Shown here piece after piece: positions 12,921 through 26,034 of a stretch of 64,000 bases of DNA. Below the pieces are notes generated by a model, which was given only the letters and a program-made list of their open reading frames with translations, searched no databases and was not told where the DNA came from. The stretch is from Ridgeia piscesae (taxonomy: Eukaryota; Annelida; Polychaeta; Sabellida; Siboglinidae), in NCBI GenBank assembly GCA_025642075.2, contig JAODUO010000481.1:10001-74000 (forward strand). The letters run 5' to 3'. Positions within the stretch are counted from its first letter, which is position 1, and each line of letters starts with the position of its first letter. The position numbers and the translations under genes were made by a program.

Positions 12921-13448
12921 TAAAGGGATACTCCAGTCAGTTAGAGGTTCACATTATTAACTTACATACGTATAATCTATATATTGGTTGTGCCTAATAA
13001 TTGTGCGTAGAGATTGTTAGTAAACAATTAGTTATAGTTTAATGGTATCAAAAACATGCTATCTTAGATTCAGGGCGCTGCCATCTTGAGACTTATGCGC
13101 CAGTGATGTAAGCCAAATCGTTTACGTCACTGGCGCATTGTTGAAAAAGGCAAGGATTGGCGGAATCTTTGCTAACAATTGTGATAGTGACGTAAGCAAT
13201 GCGCGACGTACTGGATACATGAAATACCATTGGACATACATAGGATGTTCGTGACGTACGCGGTTTACGTCACTGGCGCACAAGTCTCAAGATGGCAGCG
13301 CCCTGAAGCCAACATGGAGTGTTTCTGATATAATTATACTATAATTAATTGTTTATTAACGATCTTTGTGCACAATTATTATGCGCAACCAGTATATTAT
13401 ACACATTTAAGTAAAAACTGTGAATCTCGCACTGACTGGACCCTTTAA
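12920..13448. mobile_element. Fold-back MITE with long inverted repeats and TTAA target sites
   Basis: The element lies between two TTAA tetranucleotides (12,920-12,923 and 13,445-13,448). It starts AGGGATACTCCAGTCAG and ends CTGACTGGACCCT. Its two halves are imperfect reverse complements over about 190 bp each. The inner arms carry GGGCGCTGCCATCTTGAGAC and its near-exact complement at 13,286-13,305. TTAA duplication and AGGG/CCCT ends fit a piggyBac-type non-autonomous element, but no transposase is present, so the superfamily is inferred. Confidence 0.75.
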
Positions 13449-13950
13449 AACACGCTTCAACACATTTTCATAAATTAATTTTTCTGTCATGTCATGAAGG
13501 TTGTTGATTTTCTTTCTGATGTTATACTGTGATATATCACATGCATTTTCTATATACAATACATATATTGATATTTTCAAAACAAGATAGTCCTATTCTG
13601 TTTTAACACAGATTTGTGTTTAGAATGGAAACACTTTTTAAAGTACTTTTTGGTGTTTGTCGCACAAATATCAAAACAACTGCAAAAATATAACAATTGA
13701 ACAGAGTATAAATATTGCTATTGCTGAGCAGATCCACGGGGAAGAATGGTTCAATGTATATGGTACATTTCCATTCTCTCATTGATTATTTACCTGATCA
13801 AAATGGCACCAATTAAACTTGCAAGTAACAAGCATATACACCTCTACATATATGGAATTTCAAGGTATAATATTCACATGTCAATATCAAATATCTGGTG
13901 AGTGTGTAAGGTAGTGCGTTCTGCCCTCAGTGATACTCCAGGTGCAGCAG

Positions 13951-16900
13951 CTTCATGTTCCAACTGTTTTGTGTTGCCTCTACTTCATGTTCCAACTGTC
14001 TTGTGTTGCCTCTACTTCATGTTCCAACTGTCTTGTGTTGCCTCTACTTCATGTTCCAACTGTCTTGTGTTGCCTCTACTTCATGTTCCAACTGTCTTGT
14101 GTTGCCTCTACTTCATGTTCCAACTGTCTTGTGTTGCCTCTACTTCATGTTCCAACTGTCTTGTGTTGCCTCTACTTCATGTTCCAACTGTCTTGTGTTG
14201 CCTCTACTTCATGTTCCAACTGTCTTGTGTTGCCTCTACTTCATGTTCCAACTGTCTCGTGTTGCCTCTACTTCATGTTCCAACTGTCTCGTGTTGCCTC
14301 TACTTCATGTTCCAACTGTCTCGTGTTGCCTCTACTTCATGTTCCAACTGTCTCGTGTTGCCTCTACTTCATGTTCCAACTGTCTCGTGTTGCCTCTACT
14401 TCATGTTCCAACTGTCTCGTGTTGCCTCTACTTCATGTTCCAACTGTCTCGTGTTGCCTCTACTTCATGTTCCAAGTGTCTCGTGTTGCCTCTATTTCAT
14501 GTTCCAACTGTCTCGTGTTGCCTCTACTTCATGTTCCAAGTGTCTCGTGTTGCCTCTACTTCATGTTCCAACTGTCTCGTGTTGCCTCTACTTCATGTTC
14601 CAACTGTCTTGTGTTGCCTCTACTTCATGTTCCAACTGTCTCGTGTTGCCTCTACTTCATGTTCCAACTGTCTCGTTGCCTCTACTTCATGTTCCAACTG
14701 TCTCGTGATGCCTCTACTTCATGTTCCAACTGTCTTGTGTTGCCTCCACTTCATGTTCCAACTGTCTCGTGTTGCCTCTACTTCATGTTCCAACTGTCTC
14801 GTGTTGCCTCTACTTCATGTTCCAACTGTCTCGTGTTGCCTCTACTTCATGTTCCAACTGTCTTGTGTTGCCTCCACTTCATGTTCCAACTGTCTCGTGT
14901 TGCCTCTACTTCATGTTCCAACTGTCTCGTGTTGCCTCTACTTCATGTTCCAACTGTCTCGTGTTGCCTCTACTTCATGTTCCAACTGTCTCGCGTGGCC
15001 TCTACTTCATGTTCCAACTGTCGTGTTGCCTCTACTTCATGTTCCAACTGTCTCGTGTTGCCTCTACTTCATGTTCCAAGTGTCTCGTGTTGCCTCTACT
15101 TCATGTTCCAACTGTCTCGTGTTGCCTCTACTTCATGTTCCAACTGTCTCGTGTTGCCTCTACTTCATGTTCCAAGTGTCTCGTGTTGCCTCTACTTCAT
15201 GTTCCAACTGTCTCGTGTTGCCTCTACTTCATGTTCCAACTGTCTCGTGTTGCCTCTACTTCATGTTCCAACTGTCTCGTGTTGCCTCTACTTCATGTTC
15301 CAACTGTCTCGTGTTGCCTCTACTTCATGTTCCAACTGTCTCGTGTTGCCTCTACTTCATGTTCCAACTGTCTCGTGTTGCCTCTACTTCATGTTCCAAC
15401 TGTCTTGCGTGGCCTCTACTTCATGTTCCAACTGTCTCGTGTTGCCTCTACTTCATGTTCCAACTGTCTCGTGTTGCCTCTACTTCATGTTCCAACTGTC
15501 TCGTGTTGCCTCTACTTCATGTTCCAACTGTCTTGTGTTGCCTCCACTTCATGTTCCAACTGTCTCGTGTTGCCTCTACTTCATGTTCCAACTGTCTCGT
15601 ATTGCCTCTACTTCATGTTCCAACTGTCTCGTGTTGCCTCTACTTCATGTTCCAACTGTCTTGCGTGGCCTCTACTTCATGTTCCAACTGTCTCGTGTTG
15701 CCTCTACTTCATGTTCCAACTGTCTCGTGTTGCCTCTACTTCATGTTCCAAGTGTCTCGTGTTGCCTCTACTTCATGTTCCAACTGTCTCGTGTTGCCTC
15801 TACTTCATGTTCCAACTGTCTCGTGTTGCCTCTACTTCATGTTCCAACTGTCTCGTGTTACCTCTACTTCATGTTCCAACTGTCTCGTGTTGCCTCTACT
15901 TCATGTTCCAACTGTCTCGTGTTGCCTCTACTTCATGTTCCAACTGTCTCGTGTTGCCTCTACTTCATGTTCCAACTGTCTTGCGTGGCCTCTACTTCAT
16001 GTTCCAACTGTCTCGTGTTGCCTCTACTTCATGTTCCAAGTGTCTCGTGTTGCCTCTACTTCATGTTCCAACTGTCTCGTGTTGCCTCTACTTCATGTTC
16101 CAAGTGTCTCGTGTTGCCTCTACTTCATGTTCCAACTGTCTCGTGTTGCCTCTACTTCATGTTCCAACTGTCTCGTGTTGCCTCTACTTCATGTTCCAAC
16201 TGTCTCGTGTTACCTCTACTTCATGTTCCAACTGTCTCGTGTTGCCTCTACTTCATGTTCCAAGTGTCTCGTGTTGCCTCTACTTCATGTTCCAACTGTC
16301 TCGTGTTGCCTCTACTTCATGTTCCAACTGTCTCGTGTTGCCTCTACTTCATGTTCCAACTGTCTCGTGTTGCCTCTACTTCATGTTCCAACTGTCTCGT
16401 GTTGCCTCTACTTCATGTTCCAACTGTCTCGTGTTTTGCCTCTACTTCATGTTCCAACTGTCTCGTGTTGCCTCTACTTCATGTTCCAACTGTCTCGTGT
16501 TGCCTCTACTTCATGTTCCAAGTGTCTCGTGTTGCCTCTACTTCATGTTCCAACTGTCTCGTGTTGCCTCTACTTCATGTTCCAACTGTCTCGTGTTGCC
16601 TCTACTTCATGTTCCAACTGTCTCGTGTTACCTCTACTTCATGTTCCAACTGTCTCGTGTTGCCTCTACTTCATGTTCCAACTGTCTCGTGTTGCCTCTA
16701 CTTCATGTTCCAACTGTCTCGTGTTGCCTCTACTTCATGTTCCAACTGTCTTGCGTGGCCTCTACTTCATGTTCCAACTGTCTCGTGTTGCCTCTACTTC
16801 ATGTTCCAAGTGTCTCGTGTTGCCTCTACTTCATGTTCCAACTGTCTCGTGTTGCCTCTACTTCATGTTCCAAGTGTCTCGTGTTGCCTCTACTTCATGT

Positions 16901-17982
16901 TCCAACTGTCTCGTGTTGCCTCTACTTCATGTTCCAACTGTCTCGTGTTGCCTCTACTTCATGTTCCAACTGTCTCGTGTTACCTCTACTTCATGTTCCA
17001 ACTGTCTCGTGTTGCCTCTACTTCATGTTCCAAGTGTCTCGTGTTGCCTCTACTTCATGTTCCAACTGTCTCGTGTTGCCTCTACTTCATGTTCCAACTG
17101 TCTCGTGTTGCCTCTACTTCATGTTCCAACTGTCTCGTGTTGCCTCTACTTCATGTTCCAACTGTCTCGTGTTGCCTCTACTTCATGTTCCAACTGTCTC
17201 GTGTTGCCTCTACTTCATGTTCCAAGTGTCTCGTGTTGCCTCTACTTCATGTTCCAAGTGTCTTGTGTTGCCTCTACTTCATGTTCCAACTGTCTCGTGT
17301 TGCCTCTACTTCATGTTCCAACTGTCTTGTGTTGCCTCTACTTCATGTTCCAACTGTCTCGTGTTGCCTCTACTTCATGTTCCAACTGTCTTGTGTTGCC
17401 TCTACTTCATGTTCCAACTGTCTCGTGTTGCCTCTACTTCATGTTCCAACTGTCTTGTGTTGCCTCTACTTCATGTTCCAACTGTCTTGTGTTGCCTCTA
17501 CTTCATGTTCCAACTGTCTTGTGTTGCCTCTACTTCATGTTCCAACTGTCTCGTGTTGCCTCTACTTCATGTTCCAACTGTCTTGTGTTGCCTCTACTTC
17601 ATGTTCCAACTGTCTTGTGTTGCCTCTACTTCATGTTCCAACTGTCTTGTGTTGCCTCTACTTCATGTTCCAACTGTCTTGTGATGCCTCTACTTCATGT
17701 TCCAACTGTCTTGTGTTGCCTCTACTTCATGTTCCAACTGTCTTGTGTTGCCTCTACTTCATGTTCCAACTGTCTTGTGATGCCTCTACTTCATGTTCCA
17801 ACTGTCTTGTGTTGCCTCTACTTCATGTTCCAACTGTCTTGTGTTGCCTCTACTTCATGTTCCAACTGTCTTGTGTTGCCTCTACTTCATGTTCCAACTG
17901 TCTTGTGTTGCCTCTACTTCATTTTCCAACTGTCTTGTGTTGCCTCTACTTCATGTTCTGACTGTCTTGTGTTGCTTCTACT
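13951..17982 (+). repeat. 32-bp minisatellite, about 126 copies, with higher-order structure
   Basis: Unit contains TTCCAACTGTCTCGTGTTGC then CTCTACTTCATG. It has no stop in any plus frame, so three overlapping open frames of up to 1,395 codons run through it; these are not genes. Interior units mostly carry CTCGTG with a CpG, while both ends mostly carry CTTGTG. Marker variants (TTGCGTGGCC at 15,981 and 16,751; GTGTTACC at about 15,858 and 16,628) recur 770 bp apart, showing a duplicated block of about 24 monomers. Confidence 0.95.
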
Positions 17983-19180
17983 TACCAGTGTAACCTGTGG
18001 TTTTCATCTACATCAACTGGGAGGGGGGGAAAACCACAGGCTCATACTCATTCATTTACCAAGTGACCACCCACGTAACCAAGGGCAACACCAAAGTTGT
18101 GTTCTGTGTAATTTCAGTTGTGCAGTATGCGTTACTGTCTGACATAATATTATATGTTCAGAGTGACATGGATATAAAGTGTTGTCTTATTGTTGTCTAT
18201 CAATTTATTATTTAGAATAAATCAAATCGAGATGTGATGTGTGAACATTGGTTATATTATATTATGATATGTTGTATACAGTAGCTGCAGTGTGAATCAC
18301 AGCAGTCCTAGCAAATGATCTCACTGAGACTGGAGTATGAAGGCCAAAGTTCAGTTGCACATTTCTGTCAGTGGATTGTGGTTTTGTAGTACGGTATAAC
18401 CCACAGTACTAATACATAATATTATCAATAGATGGACCACAAATTACTTACTATACTATCACCATACAGTAAGACTCATTGGCTTAGTGCACCCAGGAAG
18501 ATAATCCATTGTGGTGAAGCTGCAGTATTATCTCTGTGTATGAGGGTGCTCTGGATATCTGCCTTTCTATCACACACAAGATGGCTAGAGGTGGTCAGAT
18601 AGACACAGGGGTGACCAGTATATCAAGAGGTCAATGAGCCTTGCTTGATCCACTGCCTGGCTTTGTGCCTGGAATGGGATCTCCTACATCACTCAGGTGG
18701 GAGCATCAGTAGTAAATATTTATTTTGTTTTATCATGGGCCAGCTGCCAGGGTGGGTGTGGTTTACCAGGGCTAGGCATATCTGTGGGTGCCTGGGAGAG
18801 GGAGGGTGATGTTCACTGGGGCAGTAGGGTGTGTTAAGTACACAGCAGGGTGTCAGACTAGAGCTGATTGAATTCTTGTGGCATTTAGTGGCTACTTCAC
18901 ATGTGTAGTTGGTTACAGTTACTGTAAATGTAAAGTATGATTAGTTCTTATTTGTGATTGTAATCATGGTGAGGGTTATTTGTCCATGTAGACTTGATGT
19001 ATAGTCAAGTATGATTACAAGAATATTTTTTTTAACCAATAAAGTCCGAGTGTGATTACTCAAACTTTCCAGTGATTACATGATTAAAATGTATTTATTG
19101 TGATTACTCAGTCTCTACTGGCCTCACCACTGATGTGACTGACACTCAGAGCTGATGGTTACAGAATGTGTGTATTCTCC
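17983..19180. other. Unique sequence
   Basis: No exon or repeat recognised between the 32-bp and 12-bp arrays. Confidence 0.45.
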
Positions 19181-19181
19181 C

Positions 19182-20152
19182 TGTACAGTGTAGTGTACAG
19201 TGTAGTGTACAGTGTAGTGTACAGTGTAATGTACAGTGTAATGTACAGTGTATTGTACAGTGTATTGTACAGTGTAGTGTACAGTGTAGTGTACAGTGTA
19301 TTGTACAGTGTATTGTACAGTGTAGTGTACAGTGTAGTGTACAGTGTATTGTACAGTGTAGTGTACAGTGTAGTGTACAGTGTATTGTACAGTGTATTGT
19401 ACAGTGTAGTGTACAGTGTAGTGTACAGTGTAGTGTACAGTGTAGTGTACAGTGTAGTGTACAGTGTAATGTACAGTGTAGTGTACAGTGTATTGTACAG
19501 TGTATTGTACAGTGTAGTGTACAGTGTAATGTACAGTGTAGTGTACATTGTAGTGTACAGTGTAGTGTACAGTGTAGTGTACAGTGTAGTGTACAGTGTA
19601 GTGTACATTGTAGTGTACAGTGTAGTGTACAGTGTAGTGTACAGTGTAGTGTACAGTGTAGTGTACAGTGTAGTGTACAGTGTAGTGTACAGTGTAGTGT
19701 ACAGTGTATGTACAGTGTAGTGTACAGTGTAGTGTACAGTGTAGTGTACAGTGTAGTGTACAGTGTATGTTCAGTGTAGTGTACAGTGTAGTGTACAGTG
19801 TAGTGTACAGTGTAGTGTACAGTGTAGTGTACGGTGTAGTGTACAGTGTAGTGTACGGTGTAGTGTACGGTGTAGTGTACGGTGTAGTGTACAGTGTAGT
19901 GTACAGTGTAGTGTACAGTGTAGTGTACGGTGTAGTGTACGGTGTAGTGTACGGTGTAGTGTACGGTGTAGTGTACGGTGTAGTGTACGGTGTAGTGTAC
20001 AGTGTAGTGTACAGTGTAGTGTACAGTGTAGTGTACAGTGTAGTGTACAGTGTAGTGTACAGTGTAGTGTACAGTGTAGTGTACAGTGTAGTGTACAGTG
20101 TAGTGTACAGTGTAGCGTACAGTGTAGCATACAGTGTAGCGTACAGTGTACA
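19182..20152 (+). repeat. 12-bp minisatellite, about 81 copies
   Basis: Unit TGTACAGTGTAG, with variants TGTACGGTGTAG clustered at 19,830-19,995 and TGTATTG/TGTAATG in the first half. A period divisible by three leaves long open frames on both strands (up to 337 codons), none plausible as protein. TGTACA is palindromic, so the array can form many short hairpins. Confidence 0.95.
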
Positions 20153-20678
20153 CAGCCAACTGTTGTGAGGTCTAATGCTGGTCTAACATCTAAACAGTAG
20201 CAGACATTTCACTGAGTCACCACCAGTAGCACTCAGCATCATCCAGGCCACAGACGGCTGTCAAGACTCAAACGGTTTCAAATGGGCATATTCAGACTGC
20301 TTATAACTCTGCACCTGTTTCTATGTCTAGCTTTTGAAGCTGGCTGTTTTTCCTCTGTTTTGACATTTGATGTGTGGATGTATACATAGTACTTAGGATA
20401 GATGAACTAAGAAACAATAGGGCTTAACTTTGTCTAAATATGTTTTGTCATTAACAAGATGTTGATCAGCACAGAAAGTAATGTCATCCAAACCCTTTTG
20501 TGAAGTGTTAGCAACAACACTGATGTGACTTTTTATCTGCATGGTTCAGTTGATTTCACTTGTGTGTCCTGTATTCAAGTCTGTGCATGCATGCATGTGT
20601 GCGCATGATGGGGTTAGTGTTCACTATTTTATGAGTACATGACTGCTATATGTATTGTTCGTCTGTGGAAAATGGAAT
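20153..20678. other. Unique sequence
   Basis: Nothing recognisable between two arrays. Confidence 0.4.
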
Positions 20679-20980
20679 GGGCGGGCGGGCGGCGGCGGGC
20701 GGGCGGCGGGCGGGCGGGCGCGGCGGGCGGCGGCGGGCGGGCGGGCGGGCGGCGGCGGCGGCGGGCGGGCGGGGCGGGCGGGGCGGGCGGACGGACGGAC
20801 GGACGGACGGACGACGGACGGCGGACGGACGGACGGACGACGGAGACGGACGGACGGACGGACGGACGGACGGACGGACGGACGGACGGACGGACGGACG
20901 GACGGACGGACGGACGGACGGACGGACGGACGGACGGACGGACGGACGGACGGACGGACGGACGGACGGATGGACGGGCA
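20679..20980 (+). repeat. GGGC then GGAC tetranucleotide microsatellite
   Basis: About 110 bp of GGGC/GGC-rich repeat passes into about 185 bp of GGAC repeat. The plus strand is strongly G-rich. All six frames are open through it, giving false Arg/Gly/Pro-rich frames. Confidence 0.95.
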
Positions 20981-23373
20981 GGCTACTGTTGTGGCACCAG
21001 CCATACGTCATGACAACTACACAGACACACACAGTTGCTAACATTTGCCAATATGTTTATTTAGAACAGCAAATCCTGCAACTGTAAGAACCTCTCACTG
21101 TGCCAGTGGACAAATTAGCTAAACAACTGTGCTTTTTGCACACATCATGTTGGGCAATGTTTGGAACTGAAATAATCATCTTGTCATTATCACCTGACAA
21201 TGATGTCTCAAGAACCAGTTGATATTTCACAGAAGAGTCACAATTGAAATCGTGCGTAATGATCGCACAATCACAGTAGTCCTTTGTCATTGAAGTCAAC
21301 CAGACAGGGAAGGTTTGCCTAATTATGCTTTTCATTTCGCACAAAGTAGTAGTGGTTTGGAGAAACATGATATGCAGTCTTTCAGTGAACACTGAAGGAA
21401 CAGAGGCCTGTTCTTTCAGTGTGTGCTGTCAATATAAGTTGATGACTTGTTAATCTGAGCGTGTAATCTAAGACATGGTTCAGAGCAATGTAAAGGCAGT
21501 TGGTGTGTGTTACACAGTGTTTACTGGTGATATAATGACACAATTCAGCAGCCACATAATGCGATCGTGTCACTTTACTGCCGGCAGAGTCACCTCTGTC
21601 TGTTGGTAACTAGAACCCTGTAGCTACACTTGGAAGATACATGCAAAAACTACACGGCCAGACAGGGGGGTCAGGAAGAACATGGGTCAAAGGGGTGCTG
21701 GGGAAATGTGACAAGTCTATCAGGGCTTTGCTGGAACAATCAGAGGTAGGTTGTATCTTATTAATAGCTTCCTGTTGCGATTGTGTGTCTCTAGAATGTG
21801 ACAGTGTGTCAGTGCCTGGAGTTGGTGACGTCTCTGTAGATGCTAGTGACAAAAGCTCAGTGGCTTCTGGTGCAAAACACAGGTCGTGGATGTGGAAGGT
21901 AAACGCAGCGCTGTGCAGTAAAGCGAATAGTTAGCAGGAGTATCGGAGCATGTGTGTGAGCACGTTGCTGAAGTCATATATTAATGATGCAGCACGTTCG
22001 TTTCGACTGTTTCAATTTGTGGCTCAAACAGCTGGTTTTGAAAAGGGCATCTACATCGAAATTGTGAGTTCTGTTGGTGTTTCCGCCAATTTGACGTTCA
22101 GCTTTACACAGTGATGAAAGAGATCGTTGCCTGGCAACCAATCAATGAAGTGACTGATTTAAATGCGAGTTCCATCAAAGGGTCGAGGGTGGATGTTTTT
22201 TGCCTGAGCAACAGTTAAGGGTTGGATACTATGAATAAACCATGCAATTGGCCACCCAAAGTGTTGGTCAACTGATATGGAGTGTTAGGTCAATAAACAT
22301 CTATTTCTGTCCTGCCTCTGTCTCCTAAACCTGATGGTTCTCAATACTGAAAACCCAGAAAATGAGCACTGTTATTACCATTGTTCTGAAATGGAAACGT
22401 TTAAGCTTATTAATTTATGCAAATATAATTATATCGATATCACAAGCAATGTGTGGTTTACCAGTCAGGCTTAACCCTTCACTGTCTCCAAACACTGAGC
22501 TCCTGTCTTTGGTTTCTCTTGTGTTTCTTTGATTCATTATCATTAACTGCCACTAGATGTCTTCAGTGAAGCTGTTACTAATGACCCGTGTATCAATACA
22601 CTAATCTGTCTAGAGCCCCTTTCACACTAAGTTGTGTCTGATTAACTAATCTGAAATACTGATAGAAATATTACTGCCCAATACTTATTTCCATGAGCAA
22701 CCGACAGTGGAATAGACTCCACATGCCATAGGAAAGGTTGCTACATGGCTACATTGTACAATCATGTGATGCCATAAACAAAAATCATTTTAGTTGTTGA
22801 AACTCACATTTTGCCATTCTAATCCAGTTTTGTTGCATGATAATGGTGTACGTTTGGCAGCAGTTTGAACAGTAAAGGTAAGGTTTTATATATTGCAATG
22901 TCCAATCCCAGGATTGTTCATAACAGCATATCTCTCATTGAACTAAGAGGTTTCCCCTTGTCACAATGTCGTTTTGCTGGGATAACTGCCCTAAAACTGT
23001 GCATTTTAGCATGATAACTAATTCAGACTAAAATTGCTTTCACAGCAGTTTTCACCCAGTACAGCTTGACTTATTCTGAACTAAGTTCTTACTTTGGATG
23101 TTAACAGATAAGTGGACCAGTTCTCAGGTGTGTGACTATAAAACTTCAATCAGAATAATCATACAGGAATTATGTGTTGCCTGCAGTGGAAAAGAACATT
23201 AGGATTAATAGAAGCAGTCGCAGTGTGTGATAAGATAACATCCCTTACAAATGGTGAAGGAAAAACAGAATTGCCAGATATGACGTAGTCTGCAGTCTGT
23301 TGAAATTCCTATTTTATCAGCTGGCATGGGGACAGAGAGTAGAGTATATTGTATTTTAAATTTTTAAATTGTG

Positions 23374-23404
<31 letters not shown>

Positions 23405-23564
23405 ATGCGTGCATGCGTGCGTGCGTGCATGTGTGACCTGACCTGAATGCTTATAGTATTACATGTTTCAGATTTTTTAATGTCTCAAAAGTAGTTGTTT
23501 TATAAGTTACATAAACAAATTAAATGACAGGCAGAGATGCTACCAAAATATTGTAGCCAGTACA
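20981..23564. other. Unique sequence with a short GT/GTGC tract
   Basis: No exon recognised. A GT, GTGC and GCAT simple repeat lies at about 23,372-23,432. The 97-codon open frame at 21,641-21,934 (+) and the overlapping 80-codon frame on the minus strand match no family. Confidence 0.45.
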
Positions 23565-24330
23565 GTCAGGTCTTGGTTGTCTGGTCTTCAGTAATAATGT
23601 TGCACGTACAGCCAGGTCTTGGTTGTCTGGTCTTCAGTAATAATGTTGCACGTACAGCCAGGTCTTGGTTGTCTGGTCTTCAGTAATAATGTTGCACGTA
23701 CAGCCAGGTCTTGGTTGTCTGGACTTCAGTAATGATGTTGCACGTACAGCCAGGTCTTGGTTGTCTGGTCTTCAGTAATAATGTTGCACGTACAGCCAGG
23801 TCTTGGTTGTCTGGTCTTCAGTAATAATGTTGCACGTACAGCCAGGTCTTGGTTGTCTGGTCTTCAGTAATGATGTTGCACGTACAGCCAGGTCTTGGTT
23901 GTCTGGACTTCAGTAATGATGTTGCACGTACAGCCAGGTCTTGGTTGTCTGGACTTCAGTAATGATGTTGCACGTACAGCCAGGTCTTGGTTGTCTGGTC
24001 TTCAGTAATAATGTTGCACGTACAGCCAGGTCTTGGTTGTCTGGTCTTCAGTAATGATGTTGCACGTACAGCCAGGTCTTGGTTGTCTGGACTTCAGTAA
24101 TGATGTTGCACGTACAGCCAGGTCTTGGTTGTCTGGTCTTCAGTAATAATGTTGCATGTACAGCCAGGTCTTGGTTGTCTGGTCTTCAGTAATAATGTTG
24201 CACGTACAGCCAGGTCTTGGTTGTCTGGTCTTCAGTAATAATGTTGCACGTACAGTCAGGTCTTGGTTGTCTGGTCTTCAGTAATAATGTTGCACGTACA
24301 GTCAGGTCTTGATTGTCTGGTCTTCAGTAA
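23565..24330 (+). repeat. 46-bp minisatellite, about 16-17 copies
   Basis: Unit begins CCAGGTCTTGGTTGTCTGGT and ends TTGCACGTACAG. The main variants are GGACTTC against GGTCTTC and AATGATG against AATAATG. Outer units carry CAGTCAGG instead of CAGCCAGG. Confidence 0.95.
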
Positions 24331-25982
24331 TCCAGTTGTTTTGCCACCCACACAGTTTGAGTTGGAGCCATCTTGATGCCAAGTATAATAACATGTTTCA
24401 TTGATCTGCACATTTTGTTCAAAGTGTGTGTAAGTGAGACATGACTGTACTCTACTCATCTCTAGTAGTATTTGGTTAGTTTCTGTTAAGTCTGTTGCTT
24501 GACAATCTTTCTGAATTGATATAAAATTAGTGTCAGCTGCAAATAAATGTCTTACAACCCATGCATGTGCAATGTGATTGCTTTCAATAGTATTGATGGA
24601 ATAACAACCATATTGTACATCTTCCTGCATGTTTTATGTCTGATAGCTTTTCAGGAGAAGGTGTTTAATTACAATTTATTGTAAGACTATGTGCAGATTG
24701 CCAGAAATTAAGTAAAAACATTTAAACATTCATCAACAGAAACATAAAAACAGTATTGATTATCTGCGGTATTTGATGTTGGCTTTAGTTCTCATACATT
24801 TTGTGACAAATCAATGTAGCCAGATAGAAAGGAAATTGGAAAGTGCTGATAATCTAAGCGTAATCAAAATGCTTTCATGAGGGCCTTTGCCTTTTATAAA
24901 TGGTGCAGCAAAGGATGAATATTGGCGGCTTCTGTCAGACAGCTTGATGTAGACAAGTGAAAGGCCTGAGGCGTTAACAGCAGCCAGTGTTGAAGTCACA
25001 ATCAGTCAGGGCTGACTGGGGACTGTGGGCAATGCAGAAACTTATTCCCCTGGATATGATAGCTCATGCAGAATCGCGAAAAATCTCTCCATATGTTCAC
25101 GATTGATGGCTTTGTTTTCACTCTCCTGGCCCTGGCTAGATTTGGTTTTAACACCTGGCTGTGTGTTGATGGGAGGGAGGCCACACTGTCATCCCTGGCA
25201 GCCCTGCTGCTTGATTGGTGAACCCTGGGGATGAAAGAACAAGGAACACTTGATGTTGTCATTAAGCCTCACATGATTGCTGGGGCTTTGTTTGGTTCAT
25301 TGTCATAAGACCTGGATCAATAATAACCAGGCTGGCCATTAGTGGTTGGTGTGCACTGTCGTTATTAAATGCATTTGCTAATAATAGTGGTGGCAAAATC
25401 TGTTTGTTTATGAAATATCAGATGATGGTGAGAATCTAATTTTGGTGGTCAGTGATTAAGGATTAATTAGCTTTCATTTGAATGTTGGTGAATTAGGAAT
25501 GAGATGTGATTAGTAACAGCACTGTGTGTGTGTGGTCTAAAGTCTATATGAAATTTGAACAATAAATAAGTTGAAGCAAACATATGTCTAGACCACAGTT
25601 ACACACACAGTACACATGATGAGACTCCACAACAAGACAGGACAGCAGAACATTACTGGAAATGACAAACTGGACATTTCTAGGACATTGTGATATTAAC
25701 AAAGATTTGGGTTAAACAATTACTAATGGAAAAAAACACATACACAGACATGTAAAGAAAATAATATATTATTTTAAATTGAATATTGATTCACTGTTTT
25801 GGTCCATTACACTGATTTGCTAAGCAGAACATAATATTCAATAACTATGTTGTTATTGTTATTATTATCATTAGTAGTAGTGACTCAGTTAATCATGTGA
25901 CTCAAACGACCAGCCAGTGACATTTTAAATGGCTAACAACAGCAGTGGTCATGTTAAGGAATGAAAATGTCAACAACCACAT

Positions 25983-26034
25983 GTGACCTGTGACCTGTGA
26001 CCTGTGACCTGTGACCTGTGACCTGTGACCTGTG
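25983..26034 (+). repeat. 7-bp tandem repeat, seven copies
   Basis: GTGACCT is repeated about seven times without change. Confidence 0.9.

Noticed and set aside
13930..18142. Overlapping open frames of 987-1,395 codons on the plus strand
   Set aside because: They follow from a 32-bp unit with no stop codon in three frames. All frames are equally open and sequence changes do not respect codons.
21641..21934. 97-codon frame as a gene
   Set aside because: No recognisable domain and an overlapping open frame on the other strand; no support.
23565..24330. CRISPR array
   Set aside because: Units are contiguous with no variable spacers, and this is animal DNA.
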